From Lactiplantibacillus herbarum (GTDB taxonomy: Bacteria; Bacillota; Bacilli; Lactobacillales; Lactobacillaceae), in NCBI RefSeq assembly GCF_001039045.1, contig NZ_LFEE01000042.1:40626-89422 (forward strand): a DNA stretch of 48,797 bases, given 5' to 3'. A model generated the notes under the pieces. It saw only the letters and a program-made list of their open reading frames with translations. It was not told the DNA's origin and did no database searches. Below are positions 42,654 to 48,797 of this stretch, piece by piece. The translations under genes and the position numbers were made by a program. Every line of letters starts with the position of its first letter. Position 1 is the stretch's first letter.

Positions 42654-43022
42654 ATGCAAATTGCAGCAACAGTTATGGCCATAGTGGTCGCAATCGAACA
42701 CGGTTTTATCTTATGGTTAGAGATGTTTAATGCGGATAGTGAAATGGCCGTCAAAGCGTTTGGGGTACCACGTGAAGATTTGAAAACGCCGTCGGTTCAG
42801 CTGTTATTTAAGAATCAGGGCCTATATAACGGTTTTCTAGCAGTTGGGATTTTATTCGGGCTCTTCGTTGTGCCGGCTGTAGCGAGTGCCGGAGTCGTGT
42901 TATTTTTCCTAGCTTGTGTGATCGTTGCGGCTATTTATGGTAGCGCTACGGTGAGTCGTTCAATCATTGTTGTGCAAGGATTGCCCGCATTGATTGCATT
43001 TTTCTTGGTATACTTTGCTTAA
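42654..43022 (+). CDS. DUF1304 membrane protein
   Basis: 122 residues with four hydrophobic segments. AIEHGFILWLEMF at the N-terminus, KAFGVP and NQGLYNGFLA are the conserved blocks of the DUF1304 family; its function is unknown. AGGAGG lies 10 bases before the ATG. It is preceded by element D and followed by a terminator. Confidence 0.88.
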   Translation: MQIAATVMAIVVAIEHGFILWLEMFNADSEMAVKAFGVPREDLKTPSVQLLFKNQGLYNGFLAVGILFGLFVVPAVASAGVVLFFLACVIVAAIYGSATVSRSIIVVQGLPALIAFFLVYFA

Positions 43023-43060
43023 ATAGTAATGGCCGATTAATTGGTTTGTGGCTAAGCAAT

Positions 43061-43097
43061 AAAAAGAGCGGTTGTGACAATAAGTCACAGCCGCTTT
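43061..43097. terminator. terminator between the DUF1304 and PEBP genes
   Basis: AAAGAGCGGTTGTGAC / GTCACAGCCGCTTT; T5 on the minus strand, so it mainly serves the PEBP gene. Confidence 0.85.
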
Positions 43098-43159
43098 AAC
43101 GTCAATAAATATGAGTTGGTACAAGTGGAAAGCTAGTACCAAATATTAGTGCCTGATTA

Positions 43160-43669
43160 TTAGGCTTTACCAATGACTGTTGTTTTCGCTGTTGCAAGTA
43201 CGTGACCCGCGATCGCATCGTGAAATTCGTTGAGCCAGTAGCCTGGTCGGAGATCTAACTCGGTATCTAATGCGAATAACTTGAGGGAATAACGGTGGTC
43301 TTTATTTGGCGGGTACGGACCAACGTAATGTTGACTGACTTTTAGATCAGTCTCATTGACGTAACGACCGGCTGTTGAATTATTCCCCTGAATCATTGGA
43401 ATAGCACCAGTCTGGCTAGCATTTGCTGGAATCTGAGTTACGGTAGCCGGAATGTTGGCGGCAATCCAGTGAATCCAAGTGAAACCACTGACTGGGATTG
43501 CATCGTAGTCAACGAAAGTAAACGCTAATGAGTGGGTACCCATAGGAACGTCACTGATATTGATTGGAAATGAAATGATTGGGTGGCCCTTGTACATCTG
43601 GGTAGGAGCGGCCTGTTTAGCGTAAGTTGCGGCTAGGGCCCCATCGACGGTCGGAATTGATACTTGCAT
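43160..43669 (-). CDS. YbhB/YbcL-type PEBP protein
   Basis: 169 residues. DYDAIPVSGFTWIHWIAANIP and YVGPYPPNKDHRYSLKLFALD are the two signature blocks of bacterial phosphatidylethanolamine-binding-like proteins (Raf kinase inhibitor family). The conserved ligand pocket Asp and His are present. Its role in bacteria is not defined. No signal peptide. AGGAGGG lies 8 bases before the ATG. Confidence 0.9.
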   Translation of the reverse strand: MQVSIPTVDGALAATYAKQAAPTQMYKGHPIISFPINISDVPMGTHSLAFTFVDYDAIPVSGFTWIHWIAANIPATVTQIPANASQTGAIPMIQGNNSTAGRYVNETDLKVSQHYVGPYPPNKDHRYSLKLFALDTELDLRPGYWLNEFHDAIAGHVLATAKTTVIGKA

Positions 43670-43701
43670 GGCGGAATCCCTCCTCTTGTAATTAACTTTA
43701 A

Positions 43702-44898
43702 TTATAACGCTAATAAACGTTTACGTAATGCTGGGTCAACCGCATAAAGGTAGAGACCATAACGACCGCGCTTCATGAGGACGTTGATTGAATTGAAGAT
43801 GATCTGTTCTTTTAACTGCGTTAGTTCACCGAGGTCAGAGCGCTTCTTAAATGCTTCTTGGTCTTCATAGCGTTCCGGTTTCACGATAATCCGGTCTGTT
43901 GTGGCATCGTAGCCAACGGAAGGACCTAAGATCACACCGGCATAGTTCAGATCAAACCCCTGAATCGTGTAGATTGAACCGACCTCATCCAGTGTTTTTG
44001 GGCGCAGCGCCCACGGGTCATCGGTGAGGTTGACCTTGTCCCACGGCAGTTTCAGATCACCAGCCGTTACGTACCAAGTGCCGTGGTTAACGACGTAGGG
44101 AAAGTCAGCGGTCGCTATCATGCGGGCCAAACCGTGCTGGTGATCTTGTTGGCGAATACGGTCGTACATTGGTTGACCATCGTCAAAGATGCGGAGGTCA
44201 AAATGCGGATCGTGTGGTAGGGCGGCTAACTGGCCATTAGTAAAATTGTTGATCCAGTTGACGACAGCCGGACTACCAGTAATTCGTAACTGCTGGTCGA
44301 GATTGAAAGTGGCGTGCGGGTAATGATTCAGAAACGGTTGTAAGTCGCTCGCTTGCCAGTAACTCTTCAGTTTGAGAACTTGTTTTGTGTCGAATACGAG
44401 TACGACGACACGACTGTGTTTTAATAGTTCGGTCAGTTGATTGTGACCAGTGAAGCGATTGTAGCGATCTGGTTGAGTCAGTAGTAAGTGCGCCTCATCA
44501 ACGAAGACGACGTCAGCTTGTTGCAGTTGCTTGGCAAGTCGATTGATGAGTGGTGTTGGTTTTTGAAAGTCTTTTTTACGAAGGTTCGGATCATCTGTAG
44601 CTAACCGTTTGTAAATCTTCAACATCTCGTTATGGTTAACGACTAAGTAATTTTCGGTATCTTGCAATAGCTGCGGTGTCTGGCTGCGACTAAGCGCCTG
44701 CAAGTGACTGAAGGCAGCGGCCAGGACGGCGCTTTTACCTGTACCCGCGTCGCCATGAATGACGAAGAGCCCGGGTTCAGGCTGGCTGAGATGATTGCTA
44801 ATGAATGTCAGTAATTGTTGTTCTAACTGTTGTTGTGCTGGCGATAAAGCAACTTCGTCAGCCAACTTAAAGGTTGCGGCACTAATGGTAGATGGCAT
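43702..44898 (-). CDS. DUF2075 P-loop ATPase, helicase-like
   Basis: 398 residues from the ATG at 44898 (GGGAGTG upstream). Walker A GDAGTGKSA (about 48-56), Walker B VFVDEAHLL (about 132-140) and the later motif YTIQGFDLNYAGVILG (about 310-325) match DUF2075, a branch of superfamily 1 helicases related to the Schlafen AAA domain. It often appears fused to endonuclease domains (for example GIY-YIG) but stands alone here. Substrate, DNA or RNA, is unknown. It diverges from an Rrf2-family gene across a 40-base inverted repeat. Confidence 0.85.
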   Translation of the reverse strand: MPSTISAATFKLADEVALSPAQQQLEQQLLTFISNHLSQPEPGLFVIHGDAGTGKSAVLAAAFSHLQALSRSQTPQLLQDTENYLVVNHNEMLKIYKRLATDDPNLRKKDFQKPTPLINRLAKQLQQADVVFVDEAHLLLTQPDRYNRFTGHNQLTELLKHSRVVVLVFDTKQVLKLKSYWQASDLQPFLNHYPHATFNLDQQLRITGSPAVVNWINNFTNGQLAALPHDPHFDLRIFDDGQPMYDRIRQQDHQHGLARMIATADFPYVVNHGTWYVTAGDLKLPWDKVNLTDDPWALRPKTLDEVGSIYTIQGFDLNYAGVILGPSVGYDATTDRIIVKPERYEDQEAFKKRSDLGELTQLKEQIIFNSINVLMKRGRYGLYLYAVDPALRKRLLAL

Positions 44899-44902
44899 AA
44901 TC

Positions 44903-44942
44903 TTCACTCCCAGTCGTCATTATAGCGTAATTTGGGAGTGAA
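44903..44942. promoter_or_regulatory. perfect inverted repeat between divergent genes
   Basis: TTCACTCCCA (44903-44912) and TGGGAGTGAA (44933-44942), 20-base spacer. One arm carries the ribosome site of the DUF2075 gene. It may be an operator of the neighbouring Rrf2 regulator. Confidence 0.5.
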
Positions 44943-45008
44943 TTGAAACCAGCAAAATTACAGTTGGTGGTAGAATGGAAGTACGATCAAAAGGACGGAG
45001 GAAATGGT

Positions 45009-45485
45009 ATGAAACTAGATTTTTCGGTAGCCGTACACAGTTTATTGTACTTAGACGTGCACCGCGATAGCAAAGTGTCCAGTCGGGAACTGGCACAATC
45101 GTTGCACTTGAATCCAGTTATGATTCGCAACATTTTATCCGTATTACATAAACAAGGGTATTTAACAGGGACGGTCGGTAAAAATGGGGGTTACCAACTA
45201 GAAATGGCGTTGGCTGATATGAATCTGGGTGATCTGTATGACTTAACGATTCCGCCAACCATCAGCTATGCCCGCTTCATTACGGGACCGTCTAAGACGG
45301 ACGAACAGGTCAACCAGTCAGCGATTGCGGCCAATATCAGTGAGACCTTGACCGATCTATTCTCGGTGGCAGATCGCCAATACCGCGTCTACTACCATCA
45401 ATTTACGATGGCTGACCTGAAACGGGACTTAGATCACCACGGCTATTTTCTGGCGCAGGAAGATGCGGGCAGCACAGACTTATAG
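45009..45485 (+). CDS. Rrf2-family regulator without Fe-S cysteines
   Basis: 158 residues from MKLDFSVAVHSL (45009), GGAGG 8 bases upstream; the longer frame to 44943 is not supported. Winged helix at residues 1-70 (SSRELAQSLHLNPVMIRNILSVL, GKNGGYQL). The protein has no cysteine at all, so it cannot hold the 2Fe-2S cluster of IscR or NsrR and belongs to the YwnA-like branch. The ligand is unknown. It diverges from the DUF2075 gene, which it may regulate. Confidence 0.85.
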   Translation: MKLDFSVAVHSLLYLDVHRDSKVSSRELAQSLHLNPVMIRNILSVLHKQGYLTGTVGKNGGYQLEMALADMNLGDLYDLTIPPTISYARFITGPSKTDEQVNQSAIAANISETLTDLFSVADRQYRVYYHQFTMADLKRDLDHHGYFLAQEDAGSTDL

Positions 45486-45659
45486 TGTAATAGCAGCAAT
45501 TAAGGTGAACTAAAAATCAGTCTGATCCCTGATGAAGCGGGATGCTGGCAAGTGAGTGCTCGAATATTGACGAATTCTTAACGAAGGATTCATACTTCCA
45601 CCACATTCCTGCGCTAAACTATGCGTTATAATCGAAGCGTAATTATTGGAGGGTGTTGT

Positions 45660-46241
45660 ATGGAATTAGAGAAGATCTATCAATTAATGGATAAATTTGA
45701 ACAGAGTAGTCTGACTAGTTTTGAATACCACGATAAGGACTTTGGTGTTCAATTCGGAAAAAAGGGTCACGGTAGGCCAGCAGATGCCGGTCAAATCGTA
45801 CCGTTGCCTAGCGAACCGGTTGTCACACCGGAACCAATCGCGCCCACACCAGTCTCAGTGGCCAGTGCACCCGAAGTGGAACCAGTCGTTGAGACACGGG
45901 TAACGTCTGCGGCTCCAGTAATCCCAGTAGTATCAGAAGCGCCAGCTGAATCAATGAGTGCACCGAAGCCAGAACCCATTGATCCCAAGGAATGCGTCAC
46001 TGCGCCAGTTGTTGGAATTTACTACCCAGCACACTCGGCAGCGGAAGCACCATACGTTAGCATTGGTGACCATGTCAGTGCTGGACAACAGGTCGGCTTG
46101 ATTCAGGCCATGCAGATGATGCGGCCAGTTGTTGCCAAGCAGGCTGGGACCGTCAAGTCATTCTTAGTGAAGAATGGCGAAGAAGTCAATTTCGGTCAAC
46201 CATTGATCCAGTTGATTCTGGATGCGCCGGATGATATTTAA
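45660..46241 (+). CDS. biotin carboxyl carrier protein paralogue, biotinyl Lys replaced
   Basis: 193 residues from MELEKIYQLMDKF (45660), GGAGGG upstream. The layout is that of AccB: N-terminal helix (1-35), a Pro/Ala/Val-rich linker (about 45-108) and a C-terminal biotinyl/lipoyl domain (113-188: VTAPVVGIYYPA, GDHVSAGQQVG). The canonical EAMKM turn reads QAMQM, so the lysine that BirA would biotinylate is Gln152 (codon CAG, one base from AAG). It therefore cannot carry biotin. The gene stands alone without accC, accD or accA. It may be a decayed paralogue or have a structural or decoy role. Confidence 0.85.
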   Translation: MELEKIYQLMDKFEQSSLTSFEYHDKDFGVQFGKKGHGRPADAGQIVPLPSEPVVTPEPIAPTPVSVASAPEVEPVVETRVTSAAPVIPVVSEAPAESMSAPKPEPIDPKECVTAPVVGIYYPAHSAAEAPYVSIGDHVSAGQQVGLIQAMQMMRPVVAKQAGTVKSFLVKNGEEVNFGQPLIQLILDAPDDI

Positions 46242-46252
46242 TTTGAATTGAA

Positions 46253-46302
46253 GAAAAAAACAGGTTACTTCAGAATTTTAATTTCTGAAGTAACCTGTTT
46301 TT
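46253..46302. terminator. terminator between the carrier-like gene and the hydrolase
   Basis: AAAACAGGTTACTTCAGAA / TTCTGAAGTAACCTGTTTT, 19-base arms; usable on both strands. Confidence 0.93.
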
Positions 46303-46339
46303 AGTTATCACGTTTTGTTTTAATATGAGTTTATTGAGA

Positions 46340-47251
46340 TTAATCGATTGCTGCGACGGTCTTCAAGAACCACTGGTTGAAGGCGTCAGCGTTAATGTCG
46401 ACACAGACTGTCGCGTTGGTCTTGCCATCGTGGTAAGCACCGCGGATATCACCGACAGTTTCACCATTAGCTGGGCCATCTGTCTGCACGTCGATCCACA
46501 TGTCTTCAGTCGTGAAGGCTTCTGGATGTAGTAGGTAGAATAAGGTGTTAACGTCGTGCATGGCAACGCCCGTCTGATTGCGGTCGTTGTAGTGACCAAA
46601 GAGGGCGTGAAGCATGGTACCCGTGCGGCCTAATGCAGGTAATTGATCAATGGATTCGCGCGTCAATAAGGCTTTCATCGTGACGTCCAAACCTACCATG
46701 GTAATGTGCACGCCGGATTGATACATGATTTCAGCGGCGTGGGGGTCAGTGAAGACGTTGAATTCGGCGGCACTGGTCATGTTACCTTTACCAAGTGCAC
46801 CACCCATAGCGACGATTTCCTTAATGTGTGGTAACACTTCGGGATAAGTCTTGAATAGTAAGGCGATATTCGTGTAAGCACCGGTTGGCACCAAGGTAAT
46901 GGGTTCTTCTTCTGCCATGATGTAGTCGCGTAAAGCTTCAACCGCGGTCATTGGCAATGGATCAGGTAGATCGGTTGGGAAGTCATAACCAGGCATCCCA
47001 GAGACACCGTGAATCCGAACGGCATCTTCGAATGGTTTTAACAGTGGTTGAGCTGCGCCACCCGCAACTGGCACCTTACTATTGAAGAAACGGGTCAGCT
47101 TGAGGGCGTTGATGGTGGTCTTGTCGACCGTCACGTTGCCGGCCACCGTTGTGATTAATTGTAAGTCCAAGTCGGGATGATTGAGTGCAAACGTGATTGC
47201 CGCAGCGTCATCAATACCAGGATCTGTATCCATGATAATTTTTATTGACAT
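46340..47251 (-). CDS. inosine-uridine-preferring nucleoside hydrolase
   Basis: 303 residues. MDTDPGIDDA at the N-terminus is the calcium- and ribose-binding motif of the family; the later Asp residues (HDVNTLFYLLHPE) complete the site. It splits ribonucleosides into base and ribose in the cytoplasm for nucleoside salvage. Substrate preference (Rih A, B or C type) cannot be read with certainty. GGAGG lies 8 bases before the ATG. No transporter is adjacent. Confidence 0.92.
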   Translation of the reverse strand: MSIKIIMDTDPGIDDAAAITFALNHPDLDLQLITTVAGNVTVDKTTINALKLTRFFNSKVPVAGGAAQPLLKPFEDAVRIHGVSGMPGYDFPTDLPDPLPMTAVEALRDYIMAEEEPITLVPTGAYTNIALLFKTYPEVLPHIKEIVAMGGALGKGNMTSAAEFNVFTDPHAAEIMYQSGVHITMVGLDVTMKALLTRESIDQLPALGRTGTMLHALFGHYNDRNQTGVAMHDVNTLFYLLHPEAFTTEDMWIDVQTDGPANGETVGDIRGAYHDGKTNATVCVDINADAFNQWFLKTVAAID

Positions 47252-47385
47252 GTGAATTCCTCCAATTAAAGAACGTGTTTGTGATTAGTTCTATTTTAGC
47301 ATATTACCGGCAATGAATTCGATTGCAATTCGGCGGGACTTGACGTAGCATGACAGTAAATAACCGGAATGATGGAGGAACAAAC

Positions 47386-48288
47386 ATGAATCAACCACGA
47401 GTAATTCTAATTACGGGTGCTTCAGCAGGTATCGGTAAAGCGACCGCGCTCAAACTACAGGCGCAGGGTAATATCGTCTACGGTGCGGCTCGTCGTATCG
47501 AGAAGATGACGGATTTGGCAGCGGCCGGAGTGCACGTACTCAAACTGGATGTGACCGATGAAGCCACGTTGATCGCAGCGGTTAAGACGATCGAAGTTGA
47601 ACAGGGGCGTTTGGACGTCTTGATCAACAACGCTGGTTACGGCTCATACGGTGCGTTGGAAGACGTGCCGTTAGCGGAAGGTGAATACCAATTCAAGGTC
47701 AACGTCTTCGGTGTGATGCGGTTGACGCAATTGGTCTTGCCACTGATGCGCGCACAGCATCACGGCCGGATCATCAATACGTCTTCAATCGGTGGGAAGA
47801 TCTACCAGCCGTTGAGCGCATGGTACATGGGGACTAAGCACGCCATCGAAGGAATGACGGACGCCTTGCGGATGGAAGTCGCACCGTTCGGGATCGACGT
47901 GATCCTGATTGAACCGGGTGGCATCAAGACCGAATGGGCGGGCATTGCTGAGAAGAACTTGCTGGCTGTATCTGGCGAGACGGCCTATCATGAGCAAGCC
48001 GTAAAAGTTGGCGCAATGTTGTCGTTATTCGACCAGTTCGCGTCTAACCCTGGTGTGATTGCTAAATTGATGGTTCGTGCGGTCAACGACATTAAGCCGA
48101 AGACGCGTTACCACGCTGGGATGGGTGCTGGTTTGTCATTAACGGCACGCAAATGGTTGAGTGATCGCCAATTTGACCGGATGATGACGGGTGCCGTTAA
48201 TGGCGCGGCTAAATTGTCGAAAGTCACTGGCCGTAAGAATCGGCGGGCTGGGAGTCGGCACTATCAACATGGTAAGGCGACGGAATAA
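47386..48288 (+). CDS. short-chain dehydrogenase/reductase
   Basis: 300 residues from MNQPRVILITGASAGIG (47386), with GGAGG 10 bases upstream. Classical SDR motifs: TGASAGIG cofactor loop (about 10-17), NNAGYG (about 84-89), catalytic Ser in NTSSIGG and YMGTK (Tyr and Lys, about 148-152). The Arg residues after the glycine loop (ARRIEKM) suggest NADPH. The C-terminal extension ends in a very basic segment (GRKNRRAGSRHYQHGKATE). Substrate unknown. Transcribed alone. Confidence 0.9.
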   Translation: MNQPRVILITGASAGIGKATALKLQAQGNIVYGAARRIEKMTDLAAAGVHVLKLDVTDEATLIAAVKTIEVEQGRLDVLINNAGYGSYGALEDVPLAEGEYQFKVNVFGVMRLTQLVLPLMRAQHHGRIINTSSIGGKIYQPLSAWYMGTKHAIEGMTDALRMEVAPFGIDVILIEPGGIKTEWAGIAEKNLLAVSGETAYHEQAVKVGAMLSLFDQFASNPGVIAKLMVRAVNDIKPKTRYHAGMGAGLSLTARKWLSDRQFDRMMTGAVNGAAKLSKVTGRKNRRAGSRHYQHGKATE

Positions 48289-48335
48289 GGCTGTTCTAAA
48301 GCTAGCTAGATTAAGAAACTAAAATTGAATAAACA

Positions 48336-48387
48336 TGAGCCACTCGCTACGTGGGCCTATTGATGGTCCTGGAGCGGTGGCTTTTTT
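48336..48387 (+). terminator. terminator of the SDR gene
   Basis: GCCACTCGCT / AGCGGTGGC stem followed by T6. A longer frame from 48335 runs through it and should be ignored. Confidence 0.85.
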
Positions 48388-48412
48388 ATGTGATTTTCAG
48401 GAGCCTATTACG

Positions 48413-48565
48413 GTGATAATAAAATTATTAATATCAAGGTTGATCTTAACGAGACATAGCGATTCAGACAACCGTTATATTTTAATGAAGCATGGTAAAA
48501 TAATTGTAGCAAAATGGCTGAATAATAGGATTTTGTCTGGCATAGAAAATGATTTATCGAGGTAA
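48413..48565 (+). CDS. small AT-rich gene, unknown
   Basis: 50 residues from the GTG at 48413 with CAGGAG 9 bases before it: VIIKLLISRLILTRHSDSDN, then ILMKHGKIIVAKWLNNRI. Not recognised. Its base composition is much more AT-rich than the preceding genes. Four bases separate it from the next gene. Confidence 0.5.
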   Translation: MIIKLLISRLILTRHSDSDNRYILMKHGKIIVAKWLNNRILSGIENDLSR

Positions 48566-48569
48566 GGTA

Positions 48570-48797
48570 ATGAATGAAGTGTTTCGTGAAATGGATGAGG
48601 AAGAAATTGAAGTAGCGATGAGCAGGTTCTTTGCTATTACACACGGTGAAAAGCTTCAAGAATTAGATGATAAGCATGTCTTGATAGAACAAGATGCTTT
48701 AATTTCGTACACAGGGAAAGATGAATTTGCCTATTTGGATTTTCAAACTTTCTATAAGTATTTAGCGCATGAAATAAATAAACGTGCTAAAAGAAAT
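48570..48797 (+). CDS. AT-rich gene running off the window
   Basis: 76 codons visible, no stop before the end of the window. It begins MNEVFREMDEEEIEVAMSRF and continues ITHGEKLQELDDKHVLIE, DEFAYLDFQTFYKYLAHEI. Charged, cytoplasmic, unknown family. It follows the 50-residue gene after 4 bases, probably in one operon. The low GC and unlike codon use suggest a recently acquired segment. Confidence 0.6.
   Translation, partial: MNEVFREMDEEEIEVAMSRFFAITHGEKLQELDDKHVLIEQDALISYTGKDEFAYLDFQTFYKYLAHEINKRAKRN

Noticed and set aside
48335-48565. 76-residue frame starting MSHSLRGPI
   Set aside because: Its first part is translated terminator hairpin of the SDR gene; a start at 48413 with a ribosome site is better.

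Overview
The window is chromosomal DNA from a low-to-moderate GC lactic acid bacterium. Gene content and order (type II NADH dehydrogenase next to acetate kinase, potABCD, acylating acetaldehyde dehydrogenase next to class II aldolase, ammonium transporter next to L-2-hydroxyisocaproate dehydrogenase, ribose-5-phosphate isomerase next to a cytoplasmic multicopper oxidase) fit Lactiplantibacillus plantarum or a very close relative. That assignment is from recognition, not a database search. I see no rRNA, tRNA, CRISPR array, complete insertion sequence or prophage.

Layout. 1-4 kb: small membrane protein, ndh, ackA (two candidate cre sites), small membrane protein. 4-8.4 kb: a tight four-gene operon of a nuclease-helicase of the DinG/XPD type that has lost its iron-sulfur cysteines, a PD-(D/E)XK-like protein, an sce7725-like protein and a GcvH-like protein without a lipoyl lysine. 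8.4-10.3 kb: a secreted LysM cell-wall enzyme, then a region of about 590 nt without genes that folds into many long helices on the + strand, closed by a 5'-3' helix: a large structured RNA. 10.3-15.5 kb: potABCD with an HTH-cupin regulator, and an ASCH protein. 15.6-20 kb: two GNAT acetyltransferases, a GntR-ABC transporter operon and a Nudix hydrolase. 20.1-20.7 kb: a DinJ-like antitoxin with a decayed YafQ-like toxin. 20.9-26.3 kb: acetaldehyde dehydrogenase, fba, a GPH sugar transporter, an SPFH/NfeD-like pair.

26.3-27.1 kb is non-coding but full of structure: a tandemly duplicated hairpin element, then a C-rich candidate small RNA on the minus strand, whose complement carries a 23-codon ORF. 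27-35.6 kb: a C69 dipeptidase, bioY-birA behind a BirA-type operator, a CHY zinc-finger protein, an MDR oxidoreductase, an unrecognised four-repeat protein, and a frameshifted PadR regulator upstream of a multidrug MFS exporter. 36-45.5 kb: amtB with two GlnR boxes, hicD, a secreted matrixin-like protease, rpiA paralogue, multicopper oxidase, DUF1304, PEBP, DUF2075 and Rrf2 proteins. 45.6-48.8 kb: a BCCP paralogue in which the biotinyl lysine is Gln, a nucleoside hydrolase, an SDR, and two AT-rich genes running off the window.

Themes: many genes serve redox and carbon overflow (ndh, ackA, aldehyde dehydrogenase, fba, hicD, MDR, SDR) or nutrient uptake (polyamines, ammonium, biotin, sugar). 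Several local operators can be read directly (cre, Rex-like, GlnR, BirA-like, GntR). Two carrier-domain proteins have lost their prosthetic-group lysine. At least four intergenic long-hairpin elements lie next to gene ends.
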